Below the pieces are notes generated by a model. It saw only the letters and a program-made list of their open reading frames with translations. It had not been told where the DNA came from and searched no databases. 64,000 nt of DNA from Paraburkholderia domus (GTDB taxonomy: Bacteria > Pseudomonadota > Gammaproteobacteria > Burkholderiales > Burkholderiaceae), in assembly GCF_905220705.1 (NCBI RefSeq), contig NZ_CAJNAT010000015.1, forward strand, positions 62,001-126,000. The letters run 5' to 3'. Made by a program: the position numbers and the translations under genes. Of this stretch, positions 21,271-29,704 are shown piece by piece. Positions within the stretch are counted from its first letter, which is position 1; every line of letters starts with the position of its first letter.

Positions 21271-21468
21271 ATGGACATTCATATCAATCAGAAGCCGTTG
21301 TCGCTGCCCGAAGGCGCGACTGTCGCCGATGCGCTCGCCGCTTTCGGCGCGCGTCCGCCGTTCGCCGTCGCGCTGAACGGCGATTTCGTCGCACGTACCC
21401 AGCATGCGGCGCGCGCGCTGCAGCCGGGCGACAAGCTCGATGTCGTGCAACCCGTGGCCGGCGGCTAA
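21271..21468 (+). CDS. thiS: Sulfur carrier protein ThiS
   Basis: This 65-residue ubiquitin-like carrier brings sulfur as a C-terminal thiocarboxylate for thiazole formation. The start MDIHINQKPLSLPEGATVAD, the middle FAVALNGDFVAR and the essential Gly-Gly end (VAGG) are all present. Reading further upstream in frame adds about 57 residues without similarity to ThiS, so the ATG at 21271 is chosen. It lies between thiO and thiG in the same direction. Confidence 0.95.
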   Translation: MDIHINQKPLSLPEGATVADALAAFGARPPFAVALNGDFVARTQHAARALQPGDKLDVVQPVAGG

Positions 21469-21501
21469 GCCCCGCGCCCCGCATTGCCGGAGACCAGGAT
21501 T

Positions 21502-22323
21502 ATGCAAATGACTTCCCCCCAGACTGCCGACGCGCTCACGCTCTACGGCGAAACCTTCGCGAGCCGCGTGCTACTTGGCACCTCGCGCTATCCGTCGCTG
21601 CAATCGCTGTCCGATTCGATCGACGCCGCGCGGCCCGGCATGGTGACCGTCGCGCTGCGCCGGCAGATGAACGAAGGCGGCGCCGAAGCCGGTTTCTTCG
21701 ACCTGCTCAAGCGGCACGGCGTACCGCTGTTGCCCAATACCGCTGGCTGCCTGACCGTCGGCGAGGCTGTGACGACCGCGCATATGGCGCGTGAAATCTT
21801 CGAAACCGAGTGGATCAAGCTCGAACTGATCGGCGACGACTATACGTTGCAGCCCGATCCAGTCGGTCTGATCGAAGCGGCTGCGCAACTGATCAAAGAC
21901 GGCTTCAAAGTACTGCCGTATTGCACCGAAGATCTGGTGATCGGCCGCCGTCTGCTCGATGCGGGCTGCGAGGCGCTGATGCCGTGGGGCGCGCCGATCG
22001 GCACCGGCAAGGGCGTGATCAATCCATACGGCCTGCGTGTACTGCGTGAGCGGCTGCCGGATGTGCCGCTGATCGTCGATGCCGGCCTCGGCGTGCCGTC
22101 GCACGCGGCGCAAGTGATGGAGTGGGGCTTCGACGGCGTGCTGCTGAACACCGCCGTTTCGCAGGCGACGCACCCCGATGCGATGGCGCGCGCCTTTGCG
22201 CTGGGCGTCGAAGCGGGCCGCCAGGCTTTTCTGGCGGGGCCGATGGCCGAGCGCGAAAGCGCGCACGCGAGCACGCCGGTGGTTGGCATGCCGTTCTGGC
22301 ATCAAGACGGGAGCGCCGCATGA
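21502..22323 (+). CDS. thiG: Thiazole synthase
   Basis: This 273-residue TIM-barrel enzyme condenses deoxyxylulose phosphate, dehydroglycine and ThiS-borne sulfur to the thiazole phosphate. Visible motifs are SRVLLGTSRYPS, PNTAGCLTVGEAV, WIKLELIGD with the catalytic lysine, and PWGAPIGTGKGV plus VDAGLGVPSHAA for phosphate binding. GGAGA lies eight bases before the ATG at 21502; the ATG two codons later is also possible. Its stop overlaps the thiE start (ATGA). Confidence 0.95.
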   Translation: MQMTSPQTADALTLYGETFASRVLLGTSRYPSLQSLSDSIDAARPGMVTVALRRQMNEGGAEAGFFDLLKRHGVPLLPNTAGCLTVGEAVTTAHMAREIFETEWIKLELIGDDYTLQPDPVGLIEAAAQLIKDGFKVLPYCTEDLVIGRRLLDAGCEALMPWGAPIGTGKGVINPYGLRVLRERLPDVPLIVDAGLGVPSHAAQVMEWGFDGVLLNTAVSQATHPDAMARAFALGVEAGRQAFLAGPMAERESAHASTPVVGMPFWHQDGSAA

Positions 22324-23423
22324 CGCAAACTTTGCCTTTGACGGGCCGCGACCTCTTCTGGCCGCCTGCCGATGAACTCACCGAAGCCGCCGAGCGGATC
22401 CGCGCCCGCCTGGGCGAGTGGCCGCCGACGCATGCGCCGTGGCGCATCTGCCTGACCGCGCCGGACGAACCGAACGGCGGGGACCTGATCGTCGTCGCCG
22501 ACGCGCAGCCGCATGGCGAGCAGGTGGCGCGCTGGCAGGTGCAGGGCGCCGGCGTGATCGTCGCCGCCGAGAACACGGCGACGCTCCATCTGGGCGGCGA
22601 AAAATACGCTCTGGAAGGTCACCTGGCGGATGACTGGATTCCCGCGCTGGCAGCGTTTCTGGACTGCGGCTTCGATCCGCATGACGCGCTGGTGCTGGCG
22701 CTGGCCTGGCGCGACGGCGACGAAACCAAAGCGGACGACGCATTTCCGGCCGACATTGCGCACTTCCCGCGCCTCGCCGGCCTGCCGGCCGCGCCGGCGC
22801 AAGCGTTCGCGCGCTGCCCCGACCGGCTCGGTCTGTATCCGGTGCTGCCGACTGCGGAGTGGGTCGAGCAGGTAGTGGGCTTCGGCGTGAAAACGGTCCA
22901 GCTGCGCCGCAAATCGGCCGAGCCCGCCGACGAACTGAAGCGCGAAATCGCCCGCTGTGTCGCGGCGGGCCGTGCGCGCGATGCCCAGGTTTTCATCAAC
23001 GATCACTGGCAAGCCGCGCTGGAGGCGGGTGCTTACGGTGTCCACCTGGGCCAGGAAGACGTGCATACCGCCGATCTCCCAGCGCTTGCCATGGCCGGCA
23101 TCCGGCTCGGTCTGTCGACGCACGGTTTCTACGAGATTCTGAAGGCCTTGCACTTCCGGCCGAGCTACATTGCGCTGGGCGCGGTGTTCCCGACTACGAC
23201 CAAGGTCATGCCGACCGCGCCGCAGGGCCTCAAGCGCCTGGCGCGCTATGTGCGCCTGCTGGACGGCGTCGTGCCGCTGGTGGCGATCGGCGGGATCGAT
23301 CTGCAGGTGCTGCCGGACGTGCTGGCGACCGGCGTGGGCTGCGCGGCCGTGGTGCGCGCCGTGACCGAAGCCGCCGATCCGGCTGCCGCGGTTTCTGCGC
23401 TGCAACATGCGTTTACGCAATAA
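22320..23423 (+). CDS. thiE: Thiamine-phosphate synthase with long N-terminal extension
   Basis: ThiE joins the pyrimidine and thiazole parts to thiamine phosphate. The C-terminal 210 residues carry the family motifs: VKTVQLRRKS, FINDHWQAALEAGAYGVHLGQED, LGLSTHGFYE, YIALGAVFPTTTK and VAIGGI. About 155 residues precede them; most ThiE proteins lack this part. The extension (for example GGDLIVVADAQPHGEQVARWQ and CGFDPHDALVLALAW) has no kinase signature that I can see. It may be a worn ThiD-like or regulatory domain. It is coupled to thiG by a four-base overlap. No terminator separates it from the mla genes. Confidence 0.9.
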   Translation: MTQTLPLTGRDLFWPPADELTEAAERIRARLGEWPPTHAPWRICLTAPDEPNGGDLIVVADAQPHGEQVARWQVQGAGVIVAAENTATLHLGGEKYALEGHLADDWIPALAAFLDCGFDPHDALVLALAWRDGDETKADDAFPADIAHFPRLAGLPAAPAQAFARCPDRLGLYPVLPTAEWVEQVVGFGVKTVQLRRKSAEPADELKREIARCVAAGRARDAQVFINDHWQAALEAGAYGVHLGQEDVHTADLPALAMAGIRLGLSTHGFYEILKALHFRPSYIALGAVFPTTTKVMPTAPQGLKRLARYVRLLDGVVPLVAIGGIDLQVLPDVLATGVGCAAVVRAVTEAADPAAAVSALQHAFTQ

Positions 23424-23479
23424 TCGTCAAGTTCAGTAAAGGGACAGGGCACCTCAAGGCAGCTTTTGCACGATGGCCC

Positions 23480-23485
23480 TATAAT
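23480..23485 (+). promoter_or_regulatory. Consensus -10 box before mlaF
   Basis: TATAAT at 23480-23485 is a perfect sigma-70 -10 hexamer, and transcription would start near 23492. No good -35 is evident at the usual distance. If used, it starts downstream of the TTG at 23466, which favours the GTG at 23517 as the mlaF start. Confidence 0.5.
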
Positions 23486-23516
23486 TCGCCTTCCGTGTAA
23501 AAGGACTGTCAGTTTC

Positions 23517-24338
23517 GTGTCTTCCTCCCCCGAGACCTTACTCGAGCTGCGTGACGTCGACTTCGGTTATGGCGACCGGCTCGTCCTGTCGAACCTGAAT
23601 CTGCGCTTCAAGCGCGGCCAGGTCGTCGCGGTCATGGGCGGCTCGGGTTGCGGCAAAACCACAGTGCTGCGTCTGATCGGCGGCCTGGTGCGCGCCCAGC
23701 GCGGCCAGATCCTGTTCCATGGCCAGGACGTCGGCGCGCAAACGCGCGACGGCCTGTACGCGCTGCGCCGCAAAATGGGCATGCTGTTCCAGTTCGGCGC
23801 GCTGTTTACCGATATGTCGGTGTTCGAGAACGTTGCTTTCGCGCTGCGCGAGCACACCGACCTCCCCGAAGAACTGATCCGCGACCTCGTGTTGATGAAG
23901 CTCAACGCGGTCGGGCTGCGCGGTGCGCGCGACCTGGCGCCGTCGGAGATTTCGGGCGGGATGGCGCGGCGTGTGGCGCTGGCCCGGGCGATTGCGCTCG
24001 ACCCCGAGTTGATGATGTACGACGAGCCGTTCGCCGGCCTCGATCCGATCTCGCTCGGCATCACCGCGAACCTGATTCGCGCGCTGAATCAGGCACTTGG
24101 CGCGACGTCGATCCTCGTCACGCACGACGTGCCGGAATCGTTCGCGATTGCCGATTACGTCTATTTCCTCGCCAACGGCGGGGTACATGCCGAAGGCACG
24201 CCCGCCGAACTGCGGGCGTCGACCGATCCTACGGTGCGCCAATTCATCGACGGCGCGCCGGACGGTCCGTTCAAATTCCACTACCCCAGCCAGACGCCGC
24301 TCGCGGCGGACTTCGGCATTGGCGGAGGTCAGTCATGA
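23517..24338 (+). CDS. mlaF: Phospholipid transport ATPase MlaF
   Basis: This is the ATPase of the Mla system, which carries phospholipids between outer and inner membranes to keep outer-membrane asymmetry. It has 273 residues from a GTG start, chosen because the -10 box and AAGGA (23500-23504) lie just upstream. Walker A is GGSGCGKTT, the signature SEISGGMARRVALARAI and Walker B LMMYDEPFAGLDP. It overlaps mlaE by four bases. The C-terminal region after about residue 245 is the usual short family tail. Confidence 0.95.
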   Translation: MSSSPETLLELRDVDFGYGDRLVLSNLNLRFKRGQVVAVMGGSGCGKTTVLRLIGGLVRAQRGQILFHGQDVGAQTRDGLYALRRKMGMLFQFGALFTDMSVFENVAFALREHTDLPEELIRDLVLMKLNAVGLRGARDLAPSEISGGMARRVALARAIALDPELMMYDEPFAGLDPISLGITANLIRALNQALGATSILVTHDVPESFAIADYVYFLANGGVHAEGTPAELRASTDPTVRQFIDGAPDGPFKFHYPSQTPLAADFGIGGGQS

Positions 24339-25102
24339 TCAGTGCGCTCGGTCGCTCGGTGATCGGCGGGCTGGGTACGGCCGGCTACGCCACGCGCTTC
24401 TTTTTCCGGCTGCTGCTCGAGTTTTTCCCGCTGCTGCGCCGGCCGCGCCTTGTCACGAAGCAGATCCACTTCGTAGGTAATTATTCGCTGGTGATCATCG
24501 CCGTGTCGGGGCTGTTCGTCGGCTTCGTGCTTGGCTTGCAGGGCTATTACACGCTGAACCGTTACGGTTCCGAACAGGCGTTGGGGCTGCTGGTCGCGCT
24601 TTCGCTGGTGCGCGAACTCGGTCCGGTGGTGACGGCGCTCCTGTTCGCGGGCCGCGCCGGCACGTCCCTCACGGCCGAAATCGGCTTGATGAAGGCGGGC
24701 GAGCAACTCACCGCGATGGAAATGATGGCCGTCGACCCGGTGAAGGTGGTGGTGGCGCCGCGCCTGTGGGCGGGCATCATTTCCATGCCGATTCTGGCCG
24801 CGATTTTCAGCGCGGTCGGCGTGTTCGGCGGTTATGTGGTGGGTGTGCTGCTGATCGGCGTCGATTCCGGCGCGTTCTGGTCGCAGATGCAAGGTGGCGT
24901 CGATGTCTGGCGCGATGTCGGCGCCGGGGTCATCAAGAGCGTGGTGTTCGGCCTCGCGGTGACCTTCGTGGCGCTGTTTCAGGGCTACGAAGCCAAGCCG
25001 ACGCCGGAGGGCGTTTCGCGCGCCACGACCAAGACGGTGGTGTACGCGTCGCTTGCGGTGCTCGGCCTCGATTTTCTGCTGACCGCACTGATGTTCAGCT
25101 AA
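24335..25102 (+). CDS. mlaE: Phospholipid transport permease MlaE
   Basis: This 255-residue integral membrane protein of the MlaE family has five or six hydrophobic segments. It carries the conserved middle LVRELGPVVTALLFAGRAGT and AEIGLMKAGEQLTAMEMMAVDP. It forms the inner-membrane channel of MlaFEDB. Its ATG overlaps the mlaF stop (ATGA), so the two are coupled. Confidence 0.95.
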   Translation: MISALGRSVIGGLGTAGYATRFFFRLLLEFFPLLRRPRLVTKQIHFVGNYSLVIIAVSGLFVGFVLGLQGYYTLNRYGSEQALGLLVALSLVRELGPVVTALLFAGRAGTSLTAEIGLMKAGEQLTAMEMMAVDPVKVVVAPRLWAGIISMPILAAIFSAVGVFGGYVVGVLLIGVDSGAFWSQMQGGVDVWRDVGAGVIKSVVFGLAVTFVALFQGYEAKPTPEGVSRATTKTVVYASLAVLGLDFLLTALMFS

Positions 25103-25193
25103 CACTGCGCTGCACGTTTTCGCTCTGCGGGCGCGCCTCGGGTTGCGCGCGACGGGAGCGGGAGCAGCGTGGCGGATTCACTTTGGGATGACG

Positions 25194-25748
25194 ATGAAAA
25201 AGACTGTTCTCGACTTCTGGGTCGGCCTGTTCGTGGTGTTGGGATTCGTGGCGTTGCTGTTTCTCGCGCTGAAGGCCGGCAACATGAGCTCGTTGTCGTT
25301 TCAGGCAACGTACCCGGTCAAGCTCAAGTTCGACAATATCGGCGGGCTGAAGGCGCGCGCACCGGTGAAGAGCGCGGGTGTGACGGTCGGCCGGGTCGAC
25401 TCGATCGGTTTTGACGCCAACTCATATCAGGCTGTCGTCACGATCGACATCGACAAGCAATACCCGTTTCCGAAAGACACCTCGGCGAAGATCCTGACCT
25501 CGGGTCTGCTCGGCGAGCAATACATCGGGCTCGAACCCGGTGGCGACAGCGAGATGCTTAAAGCGGGTGACACGATTTCGATGACACAATCGGCGATCGT
25601 GCTGGAAAACCTGATCGGACAATTCCTGTATAGCAAGGCCGCGGACTCGGGCGCATCCAAGCCTGGCGCGGGTTCGGCTGCACCTGCGGCCGCCGCGCCC
25701 GCGCCGGCGGCGCCGACTCTGCCCGCTTCTGGCTCGGCCGGTCAATAA
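25194..25748 (+). CDS. mlaD: Phospholipid-binding MCE protein MlaD
   Basis: MlaD has an N-terminal membrane anchor (DFWVGLFVVLGFVALLFLAL), followed by one MCE domain (VKLKFDNIGGLKARAPVKSA, ILTSGLLGEQYIGLEPGG). In the family a hexameric ring holds lipid. After residue about 145 comes an Ala/Pro-rich tail of about 30 residues that is probably disordered. The second ATG (25194) is preferred for its GGG spacing; ATG at 25188 adds two residues. Gap to mlaE is about 90 bases. Confidence 0.93.
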   Translation: MKKTVLDFWVGLFVVLGFVALLFLALKAGNMSSLSFQATYPVKLKFDNIGGLKARAPVKSAGVTVGRVDSIGFDANSYQAVVTIDIDKQYPFPKDTSAKILTSGLLGEQYIGLEPGGDSEMLKAGDTISMTQSAIVLENLIGQFLYSKAADSGASKPGAGSAAPAAAAPAPAAPTLPASGSAGQ

Positions 25749-25759
25749 GGAGAATAAAA

Positions 25760-26797
25760 ATGCAGACCTTACGCACACGAGGCGTGCGCACTGCCCAGAT
25801 AGCGACGTTCGCGCTCGCGGCCGCTACGCTCGCCGGCTGCTCGGCCGTGCCGACGCCGACCAAGGGCGACCCGCTCGAAGGCCTGAACCGCACGATCTTC
25901 ACTGTCAACGACAAGCTCGACCAGTACGCACTGAAGCCGGTCGCGAAGGGTTACGTATTCATCACGCCGCAGCCGGTGCGCGATAGCGTCACCAACTTCT
26001 TCTCCAATATCGGCGACGTCTACATTGCGGCGAACAACCTGCTTCAGTTGAAGATCACCGATGGCGTCGAAGACGTCATGCGGATCGTGATCAACACGGT
26101 GTTCGGTGTCGGCGGTCTGTTCGACGTGGCGACGCTCGCCAAACTGCCCAAGCACGACAACGACCTCGGCCTGACGCTCGGTCACTACGGCGTGCCGGCA
26201 GGCCCGTACCTCGTGTTGCCGCTGTTCGGGCCGAGCACGGTGCGCGACGCAGTCGGCTCGATCGGCAATTACTATGTGAATCCGCTCAGCTACATTCATC
26301 CGGATGGTCTGAGCTGGGCGCTGTACGGCCTGAACGTGATCAACACGCGTGCGAATCTGCTGGGCGCGAGCGACGTGCTGGAAGGCGCCGCGCTCGACAA
26401 GTACTCGTTCGTGCGTAACGCTTATCTGCAACGCCGCCAGTATTTGCTGTCGGACGGTAAGCAATCGCAGTCACTGCCGAGCTACGGCGATGAAGCACCG
26501 CTGCCGAAGTACGACGACGTCGACGGCGGTGCGGCTGCTGCGCCGGCAGGCACGCAGGGTGCCGCCGCGAAGGCAGCGGCCGCGTCCGGTGCGACCGCTG
26601 CGACACCGCCGCAAGCTGCTTCGGCAGCTGGCGCTACCACGGGTGCAACCGGCGCGGCGGCCGCCCCTGAAGCCGCCTCCGGCAGCTCCGAATCGCCGCC
26701 GCTCGACCTCAACGGCGGTCCCGAAACGACGCAGATCCCGGCCGGCCAACTGGTCCCGCCCTCGCGTTTCAACTTCCCATCATTCAAATTGCGTTGA
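25760..26797 (+). CDS. mlaA: Outer-membrane lipoprotein MlaA (VacJ)
   Basis: This 345-residue lipoprotein (lipobox LAGC) takes phospholipids from the outer leaflet. The MlaA core is clear: DPLEGLNRTIFTVND, NFFSNIGDVYIAANNLLQ, GLGLTLGHYGVPAGPY-like text (DLGLTLGHYGVPAGPYLVL) and LFGPSTVRDAVG. The last 100 residues or so form a low-complexity Ala/Thr/Gly/Pro tail ending in a short LVPPSRFNFPSF stretch. AAGGAG lies before the ATG. In E. coli mlaA is away from mlaFEDCB; here it sits inside the operon between D and C. Confidence 0.95.
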   Translation: MQTLRTRGVRTAQIATFALAAATLAGCSAVPTPTKGDPLEGLNRTIFTVNDKLDQYALKPVAKGYVFITPQPVRDSVTNFFSNIGDVYIAANNLLQLKITDGVEDVMRIVINTVFGVGGLFDVATLAKLPKHDNDLGLTLGHYGVPAGPYLVLPLFGPSTVRDAVGSIGNYYVNPLSYIHPDGLSWALYGLNVINTRANLLGASDVLEGAALDKYSFVRNAYLQRRQYLLSDGKQSQSLPSYGDEAPLPKYDDVDGGAAAAPAGTQGAAAKAAAASGATAATPPQAASAAGATTGATGAAAAPEAASGSSESPPLDLNGGPETTQIPAGQLVPPSRFNFPSFKLR

Positions 26798-26911
26798 TCG
26801 TGCAGCCGTAACAGATCGATACGACTCTCGCAGTTTGCGCATGGATTGCTGCTGAACTCGCGTGCTAATGTCGGCTCAAACGGTTGCACTATTTTTAAGG
26901 CAAGGCTCGAT

Positions 26912-27544
26912 ATGAAAAAATTCTTCCTGATTCCGTTGTTTGCTGTGTTGTTCTCTTTCGCCAGTGCCGGTGCATCGGCACAAACCGTCGACTCCAGTTC
27001 GCCGGACACATTGATCAAGACCGTCACCCAACAGGTGGTCGATGCGGTCCGCAGCGACAAGTCGATCCAGCAAGGCGATATTTCCCACATCACCCAGCTC
27101 GTCAACGAAAGGATCCTGCCGTACACCGATTTCCGCCGCACCACGCAACTGGCGATGGGCCGCAACTGGCGTACCGCTACGCCGGAGCAGCAAAACGCCG
27201 TGGTCGAGCAGTTCAAGATGCTGCTGATCCGCACGTACTCGGGCGCGCTCGCCCAGGTCCGCGATCAGCAGATCCAGTACAAGCCGTTCCGCATGAGCCC
27301 GGACGACACTGACACGGTGGTCCGCTCGGTGGTGATGAACAACGGCTCGCCGATCGAACTCGACTATCGTCTGTACAAGACGCCGAACGGCTGGCGCGTG
27401 TATGACATCAACGTGCTCGGCGCGTGGCTGATCCAGGCGTATCAGCAGCAGTTCAACGAGCAGATCCAGCAGAAGGGCGTGGACGGACTGATCCAGTTCC
27501 TCACGCAGCGCAATCAGCAGCTGGCTGCGGGCAAGCAGTCGTGA
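26912..27544 (+). CDS. mlaC: Periplasmic phospholipid shuttle MlaC
   Basis: This 210-residue protein has a Sec signal (MKKFFLIPLFAVLFSFASAG, cut after ASA). The MlaC/Tol-Ttg2 core includes NERILPYTDFRRTTQLAMGRNW, SGALAQVRDQ and GWRVYDINVLG. In the family it ferries lipid between MlaA and the MlaFEDB complex. The ATG at 26912 gives the signal peptide; upstream reading adds unrelated residues. Its stop overlaps the mlaB GTG. Confidence 0.95.
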   Translation: MKKFFLIPLFAVLFSFASAGASAQTVDSSSPDTLIKTVTQQVVDAVRSDKSIQQGDISHITQLVNERILPYTDFRRTTQLAMGRNWRTATPEQQNAVVEQFKMLLIRTYSGALAQVRDQQIQYKPFRMSPDDTDTVVRSVVMNNGSPIELDYRLYKTPNGWRVYDINVLGAWLIQAYQQQFNEQIQQKGVDGLIQFLTQRNQQLAAGKQS

Positions 27545-27834
27545 GCGAAGTGCTGAACGCCGTCGCAAGCCGCTTCGAAAGCGGCGCGACGCTGACCCAT
27601 GAGAGCGCGAAAGCCGCGCTCGATGCGGGTTTGCAGCGCATCGCCGCGGGCGCGAACGGCGTGGATTGCGCGCCGCTCGCGCAATTCGACTCGTCCGCGC
27701 TTGCTGTCCTGCTCGCGTGGGAGCGTGCCGCCCAGGCACGCGGCATCAAGTTCGAGATCGTCAATCTGCCGGCTGGTCTCGCCAGCCTCGCACAAGCCTA
27801 CGGCGTCGACACCCTGTTGTCGGCGCGACATTGA
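27541..27834 (+). CDS. mlaB: STAS-domain protein MlaB
   Basis: This is a 97-residue cytoplasmic STAS protein that partners MlaF. It starts with GTG at 27541, overlapping the mlaC stop (GTGA). The STAS signature AQFDSSALAVLLAWERAAQ and the following IKFEIVNLPAGLASLAQAYGV are visible. It is the last gene of mlaFEDACB. A weak GC hairpin with a T run follows at about 27861-27889. Confidence 0.9.
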   Translation: MSEVLNAVASRFESGATLTHESAKAALDAGLQRIAAGANGVDCAPLAQFDSSALAVLLAWERAAQARGIKFEIVNLPAGLASLAQAYGVDTLLSARH

Positions 27835-27893
27835 CGCTCCAATAGCGTCGCTTCCCATCCCCCCGGCTCCGGCGGGGCTGCTGATTTTTGCCC

Positions 27894-27899
27894 TATAAT
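27894..27899 (+). promoter_or_regulatory. Consensus -10 box before the ABC-2 exporter genes
   Basis: TATAAT at 27894-27899 is a perfect -10 hexamer, about 106 bases before the next start. As at mlaF, no strong -35 is seen 17 bases upstream. A GGGGC/GCCCC stem occurs in the leader near 27912-27931. It suggests the exporter genes can be transcribed separately from the mla genes. Confidence 0.4.
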
Positions 27900-28004
27900 C
27901 AAACGTTTTTCGGGGCACATAACCGGCCCCAATTTCGTCCCTTCCAGCATTTTTGCGCCCCCTCAGGGCTCCTTTAGGCGCCGCGACGCACGCGGCCCAC
28001 AGTC

Positions 28005-28937
28005 ATGTCAGCCATAGAAATTCGTAACGTCAAGAAGCGCTACAAGGATTTGCAGGCGCTCAAGGGCGTCAGCTTCACGGTGGAAGAAGGCGAGTTCTTC
28101 GGACTGCTCGGTCCGAACGGCGCGGGCAAGACGACGCTCATCAGCATACTCGCCGGTCTCGCGCGCGCCGATGAAGGCAGCATCGCGGTCCGCGGGCACG
28201 ACGTAGTCAGCGATTTCCGCGACGCGCGCCGCGCGCTCGGCGTAGTGCCGCAGGAGCTCGTGTTCGATCCGTTCTTCACCGTGCGCGAAACCTTGCGCAT
28301 CCAGTCTGGCTATTACGGGCTGCGCAACAACGACGCGTGGATCGACGAGATCATGGCCAACCTCGATCTCACCGACAAAGCCGACGCCAACATGCGTGCG
28401 CTGTCGGGTGGCATGAAGCGCCGCGTGCTCGTGGCGCAAGCGCTGGTGCATCGGCCGCCGGTGATCGTGCTGGATGAGCCCACCGCGGGCGTCGACGTCG
28501 AGTTGCGTCAAACCTTGTGGAAATTCATCTCGCGCCTCAATCGCGAGGGTCACACGATCGTGTTGACCACCCATTATCTGGAAGAAGCCGAATCGCTGTG
28601 TGACCGCATCGCGATGTTGCGGCGCGGTGAGGTGGTCGCGCTCGAGCGCACCAGCACGCTGCTGCAGCGCTTTGCCGGCATGCAGCTGTTCCTGCGCTTT
28701 ACGCAAGGTACATTGCCGGTTGAGTTGCGTCCGCTCGAAGTGGAAAGCGGCGCGGGCAACGGCAATGGCCGTCAGCATCTGCTGCGTCTGGCGAGCTATG
28801 ACGACGTCGAGCGGATTCTCGCGCAGTGCCGCGCAGCAGGCTGTACGTTCGAAGAAATCGAGGTCCGCAAAGCCGACCTCGAAGATGTGTTCGTCCAGGT
28901 GATGAACGGTCCGGAAGTGATCGAGGGGCTTGCATGA
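28005..28937 (+). CDS. ABC-2 type exporter ATPase (YadG/CcmA-like)
   Basis: This 310-residue ATPase has Walker A GPNGAGKTT, the signature LSGGMKRRVLVAQAL, Walker B VIVLDEPTAGVD and the switch His in LTTHYLEEAE. A C-terminal region of about 90 residues after the core is common in drug or polysaccharide export ATPases. Its stop overlaps the permease start (ATGA). E. coli has a similar yadG-yadH pair but not at this place. The substrate is unknown; location among lipid-transport genes hints at an envelope compound. Confidence 0.9.
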   Translation: MSAIEIRNVKKRYKDLQALKGVSFTVEEGEFFGLLGPNGAGKTTLISILAGLARADEGSIAVRGHDVVSDFRDARRALGVVPQELVFDPFFTVRETLRIQSGYYGLRNNDAWIDEIMANLDLTDKADANMRALSGGMKRRVLVAQALVHRPPVIVLDEPTAGVDVELRQTLWKFISRLNREGHTIVLTTHYLEEAESLCDRIAMLRRGEVVALERTSTLLQRFAGMQLFLRFTQGTLPVELRPLEVESGAGNGNGRQHLLRLASYDDVERILAQCRAAGCTFEEIEVRKADLEDVFVQVMNGPEVIEGLA

Positions 28938-29689
28938 GCGGCTTTCGCACGCTGTTTTACAAGGAAATCCTGCGTTTCTGGAAGGTGGCGTTCCAGACGG
29001 TGCTGGCGCCGGTTATCACCGCGCTGCTGTATCTGACGATTTTCGGCCACGCGTTGCGCGGTCACGTTCAGGTCTATCCGGGCGTCGAGTACACGAGCTT
29101 CCTGATTCCCGGCCTCGTGATGATGAGCGTGTTGCAGAACGCATTCGCGAATAGCTCGTCCTCGCTGATCCAGTCGAAAATCACCGGCAACCTGGTGTTC
29201 GTGCTGCTGCCGCCGCTGTCGCACTACGAGATGTTCGGCGCGTATGTGCTCGCTGCCGTGGCACGTGGGCTGGCGGTCGGCTTCGGCGTGTTCATCGTGA
29301 CGATCTGGTTCGTGCCGGTCAGCTTCAGCGCGCCGCTTTACATTATCGCGTTCGCGATTTTCGGCGCGGCGATCCTTGGCACGCTCGGTTTGATCGCCGG
29401 CATCTGGGCCGAAAAGTTCGATCAGCTTGCCGCATTTCAAAACTTTCTGATTATGCCGCTCACGTTCCTGTCGGGCGTGTTCTACTCGACGCATACGCTG
29501 CCACCGGTGTGGCGCGAAGTGTCGCGGCTCAATCCCTTTTTCTACATGATCGACGGCTTTCGCTACGGTTTCTTCGGGATGTCGGATATCAATCCGCTCG
29601 TGAGCCTTGCGATCGTTGCCGGTTTCTTTGTGGTGCTGGCCGTGGTGGCGATGCGCATGCTCGCCTCCGGCTACAAACTGCGCCACTGA
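28934..29689 (+). CDS. ABC-2 type exporter permease (YadH-like)
   Basis: This 251-residue membrane protein has six hydrophobic segments and the ABC-2 C-terminal features FLIMPLTFLSGVFYS and LPPVWREVSRLNPFFYMIDGFRYG. It pairs with the ATPase upstream through a four-base overlap. It forms the membrane part of an exporter of unknown substrate. Length and motifs are normal. Confidence 0.92.
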   Translation: MSGFRTLFYKEILRFWKVAFQTVLAPVITALLYLTIFGHALRGHVQVYPGVEYTSFLIPGLVMMSVLQNAFANSSSSLIQSKITGNLVFVLLPPLSHYEMFGAYVLAAVARGLAVGFGVFIVTIWFVPVSFSAPLYIIAFAIFGAAILGTLGLIAGIWAEKFDQLAAFQNFLIMPLTFLSGVFYSTHTLPPVWREVSRLNPFFYMIDGFRYGFFGMSDINPLVSLAIVAGFFVVLAVVAMRMLASGYKLRH

Positions 29690-29704
29690 TCAGGAGCTTC
29701 TCTC

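Noticed and set aside
19992..21278. Leftward 428-codon ORF opposite thiO
   Set aside because: It is antisense to a clearly conserved gene under the TPP riboswitch and has no recognisable domain.
22320..22790. ThiD-ThiE fusion
   Set aside because: The extra domain is too short for ThiD and lacks its phosphate-binding and GTGC-type motifs, so it is reported only as an unexplained extension.
23466..23516. TTG at 23466 as mlaF start
   Set aside because: It lies before the TATAAT box, so the likely transcript would not include it; GTG at 23517 fits better.
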